From Amycolatopsis sp. DSM 110486 (GTDB lineage Bacteria; Actinomycetota; Actinomycetes; Mycobacteriales; Pseudonocardiaceae): a stretch of DNA of 64,000 nt. The DNA is taken from the NCBI RefSeq assembly GCF_019468465.1, contig NZ_CP080519.1, positions 4,541,001-4,605,000 of the forward strand. Direction: 5' to 3'. The notes beneath the pieces were generated by a model. It was not told where the DNA came from and did not search any database. It was given only the letters and a program-made list of their open reading frames with translations. Position numbers and translations under genes: made by a program. Within the stretch, counting starts at the first letter, position 1. Each line of letters begins with the position of its first letter. Shown here one piece after another: positions 1-8,170 of the stretch.

Positions 1-1
1 C

Positions 2-1699
2 ATCAAATGGGGCCGACAGAACACCAATGTGCAGTGGGACATCGCGACGGTCTGGGGCGATAACCGCAGCACCTCCGAGGTTGCGAAGAGTCAAGAGGAC
101 GGCACCGGGCCGATCGCGCCCCAAGACCTGCGCAACATGTCCGTCGACCTGGATGTTCATTTCGACTCGAAGTGGTCGAACGACCTCATCAGGCAGATGG
201 ACGAGTACAGCGCGCAGTACTCCGATGCCATGACCACCTTCCGCCAGGCGATCCGCAATGCACACACCGCCGCGACTAACGCACTGCGGGCGTTTTCGGA
301 TGGTCTGAACGTGCCGACCGACCCATTCGGCTCGCTCCACCTCGGTGCATCGCCGGACACCGGCGGCGGTACCAAGACCAGCAGCTCGGGTGGGCCCAGG
401 AGCGGCTCGGGTGGGCCGTCTTCGGGCGGTGGGGGCGGGATGACCGCACCGTCCGCCGCGGCGCCGCAGCCGACCCCGGCCGTCACACCGCCGGCGGCGA
501 CGGATCCGAACCTCAACCCCGTCACCCACCAGTCGCTCGAGGTGGATCCGGCGACGGGGCAGCCGTACCCGATCGACCCGAAGACCGGCGAAGCGATCAA
601 GTCCGACGCGACGGAACCCGAGACGGTGACCGTCGAGCAGGGCGGCAACAAGATCTCCATGTCCGAGCCGGACGACAACGGGAAGATGGGCATCACCGTC
701 GACGAGGGGACCGGGCAGGAGAAGCAGTACCAGCTCGACTTCGGCGACGACCCCGCGCCAAGCCAGGCCAGCGACCCCGACTTCGGCCCGCAGGGGCACG
801 ACGGTGCGCAGGACGCGTCGGGCCAGTCTGACGCTGGTCGTCACCAGGCTCCGCAGCCCGACGGCGCGCCCACCGCGGCCGACGGCACCGCGACGTCCGG
901 CCAGGTCTACCAGCCGGGTCCCGACGGCAAGATCCACATCGACGACGGCAACCTCAAGATCACCGCCGAACGGCCGGACGGTGCGGACGGTCCCACGGTG
1001 GTGACCGTCGACGACGGGTCCGGTCAGCCGACGAAGTACACCCTCGACGACGACGGCGACCTCCACCCCGCTGCTGCGGACGGGCAGCCTGTCGGAAACC
1101 TCGCGCAGCCCGCGGCGGCTCAGCACGCCGACGTGCCGGACCAGACCAGTCCGATCGACCACGCCACCCCGGTCGGTCACGGTGCATCGGACCAGACCGG
1201 CCCCGTCGATCACTCCGGTGCCGTCGATCAATCCGCCGCCCACGACCCGACGGACGCCGGGGCGCCGACCGGTCGTCACCACGCGTCGCCGGACGTCGGG
1301 ATGCCGGCCGATACGATGGATGCGACGGCGGCGTCGGCCGATCAGCCGAGCGTGGACGACTCGACGACCGCCCAGTCGCTCACCGATCCCACCGACAGCC
1401 ACAGCGGCCTCGGCCCCGGGTTCGACGACGGTCTCGGCCAGACCTCCGAACCGGCCGACTGGCAGGGCGGCGGTGGCGCCACTGCTCCGGCCTCCGGCGA
1501 CCTCGGCACGGCCCCGACCACGACCGACCAGCAAGGACAGCCCATGGCCATGATGGGCGGCGGCATGATGGGCGGCGGTGGGCTCGGCAACACCGGCGGT
1601 GACCAGGAGCGCGGGGCGAACCCGTACCGGTCCGGCCTGTTCGAGTCGACGCCGAGCGGCCGCCGGATCAGTGGCTCGCTGCTAGACGACGAGGACTGA
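2..1699 (+). CDS. Type VII secretion-associated acidic repeat protein (5' partial)
   Basis: The reading frame is open from the first base of the window, so the true start lies upstream; the GTG at 29 is only an internal candidate. The visible part has a helical N-terminal region (about residues 40-95 of the visible protein) resembling WXG100/EspB-like secreted proteins. A long low-complexity Gly/Ser/Pro and then Asp/Gln/His-rich region follows, with a Met/Gly stretch near the end. Two related segments (DNA about 634-750 and 931-1065) share the pattern NxKI...DG...TVDxGxGQxxxYxLD, an internal duplication. The tail GRRISGSLL closely resembles the tail of the protein encoded at 2112-3542. No enzymatic motif is visible. 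The next gene is EspC-like, so a type VII secretion substrate is likely, but this is inference. Confidence 0.7.
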   Translation: MKWGRQNTNVQWDIATVWGDNRSTSEVAKSQEDGTGPIAPQDLRNMSVDLDVHFDSKWSNDLIRQMDEYSAQYSDAMTTFRQAIRNAHTAATNALRAFSDGLNVPTDPFGSLHLGASPDTGGGTKTSSSGGPRSGSGGPSSGGGGGMTAPSAAAPQPTPAVTPPAATDPNLNPVTHQSLEVDPATGQPYPIDPKTGEAIKSDATEPETVTVEQGGNKISMSEPDDNGKMGITVDEGTGQEKQYQLDFGDDPAPSQASDPDFGPQGHDGAQDASGQSDAGRHQAPQPDGAPTAADGTATSGQVYQPGPDGKIHIDDGNLKITAERPDGADGPTVVTVDDGSGQPTKYTLDDDGDLHPAAADGQPVGNLAQPAAAQHADVPDQTSPIDHATPVGHGASDQTGPVDHSGAVDQSAAHDPTDAGAPTGRHHASPDVGMPADTMDATAASADQPSVDDSTTAQSLTDPTDSHSGLGPGFDDGLGQTSEPADWQGGGGATAPASGDLGTAPTTTDQQGQPMAMMGGGMMGGGGLGNTGGDQERGANPYRSGLFESTPSGRRISGSLLDDED

Positions 1700-1815
1700 G
1701 CTCTTTGTCGACTCGGGCCTTCTGACTCGCTAGATTTCCGGTGCACGCAAAGTGGCACCGGGCGCCGGCGGCGTGCGTCGGAGTGGGTGCGGGTCGGCGG
1801 AGTGAGGGGGTGGCC

Positions 1816-2115
1816 ATGCCGGAGGGCAGCCACCGGGCGGACGCGGAGGCGATGCGCGCCGCGAAGGGCGCGCTCGAGGCCGCGGCCGGGCGGGTGTCCG
1901 GGGTGGCGTCGCAGGTCGTCGAGGCGGATTTCGGGCGCGGGCACGGCGGGGCGTTTGCCGCGTACCGCAACGGGTTCGCCGCGCTGGGCGATGCCGTCCG
2001 GGCTTACGCCGGTGAGCTCGCGTCGTTCGGCAGCAGCGTCGACGTGGCGGCGGGGCGGTACGCGTCCATCGAGGGCGAGCACGTCGACACCGCGCGGAAC
2101 ACGGCGAAGCGATGA
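1816..2115 (+). CDS. EspC-like / WXG100-superfamily small secretion protein
   Basis: This 99-residue protein is almost wholly helical and Ala/Gly-rich. It looks like the actinobacterial type VII secretion target family (ESX-1 EspC-like): a helix with regularly spaced alanines, a GRGHGGAF turn near residue 45, then a second helix ending in a charged tail. The ATG at 1816 is preceded by a GAGGGGG Shine-Dalgarno at five bases; an in-frame GTG at 1810 is the alternative. Its stop overlaps the next start (ATGA), so it is translationally coupled to the 476-aa protein. Small proteins of this type usually travel as a heterodimer with a partner, and the gene products on either side are the obvious candidates. 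Family assignment rests on size, composition and context. Confidence 0.65.
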   Translation: MPEGSHRADAEAMRAAKGALEAAAGRVSGVASQVVEADFGRGHGGAFAAYRNGFAALGDAVRAYAGELASFGSSVDVAAGRYASIEGEHVDTARNTAKR

Positions 2116-3542
2116 CCGGCGCGCTGCGTGGCCCCGAGCCCGGCGGCGTCGGGGTGGCGACCTCCGACGAGGTGCTCGCGCTCGCCACGCCGGCGCTGGA
2201 TTTCTTCGGGCAGTGGGCCTCGGTCTGGAACGCGTTCGCGGCCACGAAGATCGACGTGGACAAGGACATCCGGGACAAGTTCCAGGACAGCGCCGGCCTC
2301 GACTTCCGCAAGTTCCTCGCTGACGCCGACGCGCTGGCCCACACGCGCGAGACCCTCGACTCCACCCACACCGACGCGACCACCGCCGCCACCACCCTCT
2401 TCCGCGACTGGCAAAGCCCCGCCGCGACGGCCGCTCAGAGTGCCTATCGTCGCCTCCACCCCGACGCTTTGCTCGACCACCTCGCCGGAGCCGCCCAGCT
2501 CATCCCCGAGACGATGACCCACGTCTTCACCGCCCTGAAGACCAAAGTGGACGAAGCGCTGAAACTCCGCACCGACTCGATCGCGGGCGCTCCTTTGTCG
2601 GTGGCGCAACGGGTTGCCGCGGTGGCCCGAGGCGGCGCCGTCTCGAAGGACGAGCTGCTCGACCTCGCCCAGTGGCTCGACTCCGCCAGCCCCGGCCACG
2701 ACCTCCACAACCGCCTACGTGACTGCGAGCCTGGCGACAACGACTACGCCACCCGCGCCGCCCGCCAATGGCTCAACGGTCCTTTCGCGACCGAGTTCAG
2801 CAGCCGCTACGCCGCGTTCCAGGGTCTGTGCGCGACGGCCACCTCCACCATCGACGGCCATTTCCGCATCCTGGCGGGATTCCTGGCTGTTCCGGTTGAG
2901 ACGTCCACAGTGGACTCTTGGGTGGATTCCCCCACTCCGACCCTGGGTCTCCCCGCTGACTCACCGACTCCCGCCCTCGGCCTCCCCGCGGGCTCACCGA
3001 CTCCTGTCCTCGGCCCTTCCGTGGACTCGTCAACCCCCGCCCATGGCATTCCAGTGGACTCGCCAACCCCGGCCCATGGCCTCCCCGTAGGCTCACTGAC
3101 TCCCGAACTTGGCCATTCCGTGGACTCGCCAACCCCCGCCCTTGGCCTCCCCGTGATCCCGGCCCACTTCGACCCGTCGTCAGGCTCGACCTCGGGCGAC
3201 CTGAACGTCCCGGACGACAGCACCACAGCCTCGGCCTCCCTGTCCGACCTCGGCGCCCACATCGTCGACCCGCCCCAGGACCAGCACCCCTCCGCGGAAC
3301 TCGGCACGGCCCCCGGCGGCGACGTCACCTTCGACCCCCTCGGCCCCAGCCCCGACTCCCTCCCCGACGGCATGAACGGCTTCGGCGCCCTGCCCCTCCT
3401 CGGCCCGAGCGGCCTCGGCACCGCCCCCAGCGACCAAACACGCACGGCCGCCCGCCTCGGCACGGACGTCTTCGACACTCGCGCCTCGGCCGGCCGCATC
3501 AGCGGCTCCCTCGACGAGGGGCCCGGCGTTGCCCGCCGCTGA
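2112..3542 (+). CDS. Putative type VII secretion substrate with 11-residue tandem repeats
   Basis: The 476-residue protein starts at an ATG overlapping the preceding stop. Residues about 20-230 are predicted helical and contain a WQSPAA turn near residue 100, reminiscent of the WxG motif of WXG100/PPE-type substrates. Residues about 272-348 are seven consecutive 11-residue units of the form DSPTPALGLPV. The remainder is Pro/Asp/Gly-rich and disordered. The C-terminus reads AGRISGSLDE, echoing GRRISGSLL at the end of the upstream protein. There is no signal peptide, as expected for type VII cargo. The exact function is unknown; a wall-spanning or surface-exposed stalk is one reading of the repeats. 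Confidence 0.65.
   Translation: MTGALRGPEPGGVGVATSDEVLALATPALDFFGQWASVWNAFAATKIDVDKDIRDKFQDSAGLDFRKFLADADALAHTRETLDSTHTDATTAATTLFRDWQSPAATAAQSAYRRLHPDALLDHLAGAAQLIPETMTHVFTALKTKVDEALKLRTDSIAGAPLSVAQRVAAVARGGAVSKDELLDLAQWLDSASPGHDLHNRLRDCEPGDNDYATRAARQWLNGPFATEFSSRYAAFQGLCATATSTIDGHFRILAGFLAVPVETSTVDSWVDSPTPTLGLPADSPTPALGLPAGSPTPVLGPSVDSSTPAHGIPVDSPTPAHGLPVGSLTPELGHSVDSPTPALGLPVIPAHFDPSSGSTSGDLNVPDDSTTASASLSDLGAHIVDPPQDQHPSAELGTAPGGDVTFDPLGPSPDSLPDGMNGFGALPLLGPSGLGTAPSDQTRTAARLGTDVFDTRASAGRISGSLDEGPGVARR
2925..3155 (+). repeat. Seven tandem 33-bp coding repeats
   Basis: Seven in-frame 33-bp units encode variants of DSPTPALGLPV (positions 1, 3, 6-7 and 10-11 vary; T4, P5 and G8 are fixed). Units differ at the nucleotide level, so the array is not a very recent expansion, but it may still vary in copy number between strains. 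Confidence 0.9.
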
Positions 3543-3933
3543 CCCGCCCGCCCCACGCAGCTTGACCACCGCCGACCGACTCACTGCCGCCCGCGCGGCC
3601 CAGGACGCCGCCACCCGCGAACACCAGGAACAACGCGCCCTCCGTGACCGCCACGTCACCTCGGCCACGTCCGCCGCCACCGAGTCCCTCCACCGCGACG
3701 CCGCCACCCACGGCCGCTACCTCACCCGCGCCCAGGACCTCCAGCGCCGCCACCGCGAAGCCGGCGGCTGGCTCACCGAAAAGACCATGACCGACCGGAC
3801 GCACACCATCGACCTCACCCCACCCGCCGACCCGCAGCCCGACGAGCCCACCCCGCCAACCCCGGGCCAACTCACCCGTCCCGGCCGCTTCGACGACCAC
3901 GACTTCTCGAACAACACCTGGATGGTCGACTGA
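3529..3933 (+). CDS. Hypothetical small charged protein, last gene of the secretion-like operon
   Basis: The 134-residue protein begins at a TTG that overlaps the end of the previous gene by 14 bp. The overlap and shared strand indicate co-transcription and probable translational coupling. The N-terminal 80 residues form a charged helix rich in Ala, Arg, Gln and Glu, likely coiled coil. Then comes a Pro-rich linker and an acidic tail ending NNTWMVD. No family is recognised. By position it could be a chaperone or partner of the upstream type VII-like substrates. The non-ATG start and short length make the exact 5' end uncertain. Confidence 0.5.
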   Translation: MPAADPPAPRSLTTADRLTAARAAQDAATREHQEQRALRDRHVTSATSAATESLHRDAATHGRYLTRAQDLQRRHREAGGWLTEKTMTDRTHTIDLTPPADPQPDEPTPPTPGQLTRPGRFDDHDFSNNTWMVD

Positions 3934-3963
3934 CCCCATTCGGTCGCCGCGTGAAGGCGTGAC

Positions 3964-4305
3964 GGGTCCCTTCAGACCTTCTCAGAGCAACGCGCCGCAG
4001 CCCGCCGCCTCCGCGAGACCCCGGCGCTCCTGGTTGGCGTGATGAATGTCCCCTTCACGCGGCCACAGGTTCGCGACCGGCCCCTTCGCGACGGGAGAGA
4101 GGCAGCGCGATCCAGCTTGGCCCGCACCGGCCCGCTCAACGACAGCCAACCCTCGACCCGGCGCCGGTCCACTCAATACCGCGGCAAGTGCGCGGCGGGT
4201 CCCTTCGCCCAGCGGCGGGGCGCCGAGCGGTCCCTTCGCGCGCGGCCAACATCGGCGACCCAGCCCAGGGGCAGCCCGGCAGAAGCGGTGAAGGTCCCCT
4301 TCACC
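3964..4305. repeat. Cluster of GGTCCCTTC-type short repeats in an intergenic region
   Basis: The 390-bp gene-free stretch 3934-4324 holds at least six copies of a GG(T/C)CCC(C)TTC core at about 3964, 4047, 4081, 4198, 4229 and 4293. The last copy is a complete inverted repeat, GGTGAAGG-TCC-CCTTCACC (4287-4305). The other copies look like degenerate half-sites of the same palindrome. No coding potential or promoter is evident. It lies between the convergent ends of the secretion-like operon and the hydrolase gene. Confidence 0.6.
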
Positions 4306-4324
4306 CAACCCCGGTCACCGACCG

Positions 4325-5155
4325 TCAGGCAGCCGGCTCTTCCGTCAGCTCGATCGGCGCCCGCTTCACGTCCGCGTCCAGCAGCGGCAGGTACCGCTCC
4401 GTACCCGTCAGGTGTGTCAGGAAAAACGCCGTGAACAACGCCCGAGTCAGCTGCTGCGTACGCCGGTGCGGCTTGCCGTGGAGCAGGAGCTGGCTCCAGT
4501 GCCGCCCTTCGGTCACGCCGAGGTGCGAGGACTTCCCCAACGTGCGCAGCTGAACAGGCCCAGCCCACGCTGTGGCAATCGCTTCCGCATGGCCCACGGC
4601 CGGCGCGACCAGGTCATCCTCCGCCGCGAGGTGCAGGCCGGGGGCGGTGATGAGCTGGGCGGCGGCCGAGGCGGAGGGGAGGGTCTGGGCGGCGGTGATC
4701 GTCGCGACGGCGCGGATGCGCGGGCGCACCGAGTCGTCGGCCGCGGCGGCTTGGGCGGCGGCGAGGACGGCGGACCCGCCGCCGGTGGAGTGGCCGGCGA
4801 GGCCGAGTTTGGCAGGGTCGACGCTGATTCCGTCGGGGCCGAGGCGGACGGTGGTCACCACGTCGAGCGTCGTCAGCAGGTCGCTGGCCAGCAGGCGGTA
4901 CGACGGCAGCGGCCCGCCCTGCGTCGCGGGCGCAGCGGCGACCACGCCCCAGCTCGCGAGGTGGTGCAGCAGGTGCCGGTACCGCGACGCGGGCTGCAGC
5001 CACCCGTGCCCGAACGCGATGGCCGGCAGCCCCAGCCCTTGGCGGGGCGTGAACACGACCCCCGGCAGCCCGACCAGGGCCAGGTTGCCGCGCAGGACCT
5101 CGTGGGGCCCCGGGTGTGACAGCTCCGCGAGCAGTTGCTTGGGCTTGCTGGCCAT
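4325..5155 (-). CDS. Alpha/beta hydrolase (chlorophyllase/dienelactone hydrolase-like)
   Basis: The 276-residue protein has an alpha/beta-hydrolase fold. The nucleophile elbow GHSTGGG lies near residue 120, an oxyanion-type FGHGW motif near residue 50, and a late His in KSSHLG near residue 210. The overall pattern resembles poly(ethylene terephthalate) hydrolase/chlorophyllase-like enzymes that lack a signal peptide. The start is taken as the ATG at 5155, because upstream in-frame sequence runs into the intergenic region before the next gene. The substrate cannot be inferred. The neighbour upstream is a RibD-like reductase on the same strand, with a gap of about 56 bp. Confidence 0.8.
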   Translation of the reverse strand: MASKPKQLLAELSHPGPHEVLRGNLALVGLPGVVFTPRQGLGLPAIAFGHGWLQPASRYRHLLHHLASWGVVAAAPATQGGPLPSYRLLASDLLTTLDVVTTVRLGPDGISVDPAKLGLAGHSTGGGSAVLAAAQAAAADDSVRPRIRAVATITAAQTLPSASAAAQLITAPGLHLAAEDDLVAPAVGHAEAIATAWAGPVQLRTLGKSSHLGVTEGRHWSQLLLHGKPHRRTQQLTRALFTAFFLTHLTGTERYLPLLDADVKRAPIELTEEPAA

Positions 5156-5211
5156 GCGCGTGACCTTACTGCCCGCGCCCGGCCCCGGCCCGCCCGCCGC
5201 TCCGGGCCAGG

Positions 5212-5796
5212 TCACGCGCGCTCGTAGTACGCGATGAGCACGCCCTTCGTGGTCGCGACGCTGCGAGTGAGCGTGAACTCGGTCAGCGGCGCCGGGCCCT
5301 CGAACAGCCGCGCGCCGACGCCGAGGGTGAGCGGGTGGATGACCAGCGTGTAGCGGTCGACCAGCCCGGCCGCGTGCAGGCTCCGCACGAGCGCCGCGCT
5401 GCCGACGATCGCCAGATCGTTCCCCGGCGCGGCCTTCAGTTCGGCGACGGTCTTCGTCGCGTCGCCGGGCAGGAGGATCGAGTTCTGCCACGCGCCGGCG
5501 CTGCCGAGGGTGGTCGAGGCCACGTACTTGGTGGCGGCGTCGAGGTGCGCGGTGAACGGGTTGCCGTCGTCGCGCCCCGCCCAGGCGCCGATGAAGTCCT
5601 CCCACGTCCGGCGCCCGAACAGCATGTCGCCGGGTTGGCTCATACCCCTGGCCATCTCGCGGCCGAGGACCTCGTCCTGGAACTTCGTGCCCCAGCCCCC
5701 GTGCGGGAACCCGCCGCGCGTGTCCTCGTCGGGCCGCCCGAGGCCCTGCACGACCCCGTCGAGGGTGACGTTCATGGTGACGCTGAGGGAACGCAT
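5212..5796 (-). CDS. Dihydrofolate reductase family protein (RibD C-terminal-like)
   Basis: A 194-residue protein of the YwjB/YyaP type of the DHFR/RibD C-terminal superfamily. It begins MRSLSVTMNVTLDGVVQG, has FGRRTWEDF near residue 58, and a GSAALVRSL nucleotide-binding segment near residue 130. The C-terminal strand ends with a YYERA tail. Such proteins are predicted NAD(P)H-dependent reductases; most have no proven substrate. The ATG at 5796 has a strong AGGAG six bases upstream (on the minus strand). Length and motifs are normal for the family. Confidence 0.85.
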   Translation of the reverse strand: MRSLSVTMNVTLDGVVQGLGRPDEDTRGGFPHGGWGTKFQDEVLGREMARGMSQPGDMLFGRRTWEDFIGAWAGRDDGNPFTAHLDAATKYVASTTLGSAGAWQNSILLPGDATKTVAELKAAPGNDLAIVGSAALVRSLHAAGLVDRYTLVIHPLTLGVGARLFEGPAPLTEFTLTRSVATTKGVLIAYYERA

Positions 5797-6292
5797 GTTT
5801 TCTCCTCTCGTTTGCCCTCTACACGAGCGGGAATCGGCTGATTCGACATCCGCCGGGCGCGGAGTTGTCCACAACTCGCCCCGCCTGTGGACAACTCGGC
5901 TCGCGCGCCGGTTTCGTCGGTGGTGGCCAGTAGCACACCGAGACCCTCGCCGAGGCCCCGGCGCGACGTCTGAGCAATCCCCGCGCCAAGACAGCTGATC
6001 GCGAAAGCCGCCACGACGACCGCCGCCGGAGCACCTCAGTCCGAGCCGCTCGAAGGCCCCGCAACTCACCCGCCAGCCCACCCTTCACCCCCGCCTGTAG
6101 CCCCCACCTGAAGCCCCACAACTCACCCCCACCCCAGCCCCGAAAAGCCCCAGAACCCCACCGATCAGGGGTCCAAACCAACCCACCCCACTCTTCACCG
6201 TCACCACTCGATCTCCCCTGGTCAGGTGGGTTGAAAAGCCTCGGGAAGGTACCGGAGTAGGGGACTGGACATCCCTCGTTAGGCTTGTTCGC
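5797..6292. other. Intergenic region upstream of glmS, low complexity
   Basis: This 496-bp stretch between divergent genes has no convincing gene. It contains the DnaA-box-like pair at 5864-5895. From about 6060 to 6200 it is a C/A-rich tract with repeated CCCCxCAACTCACCC-like words. Promoters for both flanking genes must lie here, but no clear -35/-10 pair could be assigned by eye. The long minus-strand frame running through it is a composition shadow. Confidence 0.5.
5864..5895. promoter_or_regulatory. Inverted pair of TTGTCCACA (DnaA-box-like) sites
   Basis: TTGTCCACA at 5865-5873 and its exact reverse complement TGTGGACAA at 5886-5894 face each other. The nonamer matches the actinomycete DnaA-box consensus. 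The left site is also the core of a palindrome, GAGTTGT-CC-ACAACTC (5862-5877). No oriC genes (dnaA, dnaN) are nearby, so this is an isolated pair, perhaps a DnaA-responsive control site or an unrelated operator. Confidence 0.5.
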
Positions 6293-8155
6293 GTGTGTGG
6301 AATCGTGGGATATGTCGGACACCGGCCGGCGCTGGATGTGGTCCTCGGTGGCCTGCGGCGGATGGAGTACCGCGGCTACGACTCGGCCGGGGTGGCGGTG
6401 CTCGACGGCGCCGGCGCGCTGAGGGTCGAGCGCAAGGCAGGGCGGCTCGCCAACCTGGAGGCGCAGCTCGACACCGTGGGCAGGGACGGCTTCACCGGCA
6501 CCGCCGGCATGGGCCACACCCGCTGGGCGACGCACGGCGCGCCCGTGGATCGGAACTCGCACCCGCACCAGGACGCCTCGAAAAAGGTCGCCGTGGTGCA
6601 CAACGGCATCATCGAGAACTTCGCCGCCCTGCGTGCGGAGCTCGAGGCCGAGGGCGTCGAGATGGCGAGTGACACCGACACCGAAACCGCCGCGCACCTG
6701 GTGGCCCGGGCGTACAACAGCGGCGAAACAAAACAAAACTTCGCCGCCAGCGTCGCGGCCGTGTGCCGGCGGCTGGAGGGCGCGTTCACGCTGGTCGTGA
6801 CGCACGCCGACCAGCCGGACACCATCGTGGCCGCGCGCCGATCCTCGCCGCTGGTGGTCGGGGTCGGGGAGGGCGAGCACTTCGTCGCGTCCGACGTCGC
6901 TGCGTTCATCGAGCACACGCGCGAGGCCGTGGAGCTGGGGCAGGACCAGCTGGTCGTCATCACCCGCGACGGCTACGAGGTCACCGACTTCCACGGCGAC
7001 GCCGCGCAGGCCAAGCCGTTCACCGTCGACTGGGACCTCAGCGCCGCCGAGAAGGGCGGCCACGAGTACTTCATGCTCAAGGAGATCGAAGAGCAGCCCG
7101 AAGCCCTCGCCAACACGCTGCGCGGCCACTTCGAGGCCGGCCGGATCATCCTCGACGAGCAGCGCATCTCCGACCAGGACCTGCGTGACGTCGACAAGGT
7201 CTTCGTCGTCGCCTGTGGTTCCGCCTACCACTCGGGCCTGGTCGCCAAGTACGCCATCGAGCACTGGACGCGCCTGCCGGTCGAGGTCGAGCTCGCCAGC
7301 GAGTTCCGCTACCGCGACCCGGTGCTCGACCGCGACACGCTCGTCGTCGCGGTCTCGCAGTCCGGGGAGACGGCCGACACGCTGGAAGCCGTCCGCCACG
7401 CCCGCGAGCAGAAGGCCCGCGTGCTCGCCGTCTGCAACACCAACGGCGCCCAGATCCCCCGCGAGTCCGACGCCGTGCTCTACACGCACGCCGGCCCCGA
7501 GATCGGGGTCGCGTCGACGAAGGCGTTCCTCGCGCAGATCGCCGCCAACTACCTCGTGGGCCTGGCGCTCGCGCAGGCGCGCGGCACGAAGTACCCCGAC
7601 GAGGTCGCCCGCGAGTTCGCCGAACTGGAGGCCATGCCGGCCGCCGTGCAGAAGGTGCTGTCCACTGTGGACCAGGTCCGGGACCTCGGTCGCCGGATCT
7701 CCGACTCCAAGGCGGTGCTGTTCCTCGGCCGCCACGTCGGGTTCCCGGTCGCCCTCGAAGGCGCGCTGAAGCTCAAGGAACTGGCCTACATGCACGCCGA
7801 GGGCTTCGCCGCCGGCGAGCTCAAGCACGGCCCGATCGCGCTGGTCGAGGAAGGCCTGCCGATCGTCGTGGTCATGCCCTCGCCCAAGGGCCGCGCGGTG
7901 CTGCACTCGAAGCTGGTGTCCAACATCAGCGAGATCCAGGCCCGCGGCGCCCGCACCATCGTGATCGCCGAGGAGGGCGACGAGGCGGTGCGGCCGTTCG
8001 CCGACGAGCTGATCGAGATCCCCGCCGTGCCGACGCTGCTGCAGCCGCTGGTGTCCACCGTGCCGCTGCAGGTGCTGGCCGCGGAGATCGCCCGCGCCCG
8101 CGGGTACGACGTCGACAAGCCGCGTAACCTGGCGAAGTCCGTGACCGTCGAGTAA
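6293..8155 (+). CDS. glmS: Glutamine-fructose-6-phosphate aminotransferase (isomerizing)
   Basis: GlmS makes glucosamine-6-phosphate from fructose-6-phosphate and glutamine, the first step to UDP-GlcNAc for peptidoglycan. The 620-residue protein has the N-terminal nucleophile Cys directly after the initiator (MCGIVGYVG). It has the glutaminase HTRWATHG motif near residue 80 and two SIS sugar-isomerase domains (CGSAYHSG near 305 and SQSGETADT near 355 in the first). The C-terminal tail LAKSVTVE is canonical. The GTG start at 6293 is fixed by the required Cys-2. There is no sign of a glmS ribozyme upstream. The NAD(P)H-hydrate gene follows after 15 bp, so the two are likely co-transcribed. Confidence 0.97.
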   Translation: MCGIVGYVGHRPALDVVLGGLRRMEYRGYDSAGVAVLDGAGALRVERKAGRLANLEAQLDTVGRDGFTGTAGMGHTRWATHGAPVDRNSHPHQDASKKVAVVHNGIIENFAALRAELEAEGVEMASDTDTETAAHLVARAYNSGETKQNFAASVAAVCRRLEGAFTLVVTHADQPDTIVAARRSSPLVVGVGEGEHFVASDVAAFIEHTREAVELGQDQLVVITRDGYEVTDFHGDAAQAKPFTVDWDLSAAEKGGHEYFMLKEIEEQPEALANTLRGHFEAGRIILDEQRISDQDLRDVDKVFVVACGSAYHSGLVAKYAIEHWTRLPVEVELASEFRYRDPVLDRDTLVVAVSQSGETADTLEAVRHAREQKARVLAVCNTNGAQIPRESDAVLYTHAGPEIGVASTKAFLAQIAANYLVGLALAQARGTKYPDEVAREFAELEAMPAAVQKVLSTVDQVRDLGRRISDSKAVLFLGRHVGFPVALEGALKLKELAYMHAEGFAAGELKHGPIALVEEGLPIVVVMPSPKGRAVLHSKLVSNISEIQARGARTIVIAEEGDEAVRPFADELIEIPAVPTLLQPLVSTVPLQVLAAEIARARGYDVDKPRNLAKSVTVE

Positions 8156-8170
8156 TGCGGAGGGCCCGCC

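Noticed and set aside
6200..6292. glmS ribozyme
   Set aside because: None of the conserved ribozyme core or pseudoknot pairing is visible; actinobacteria are not known for it.
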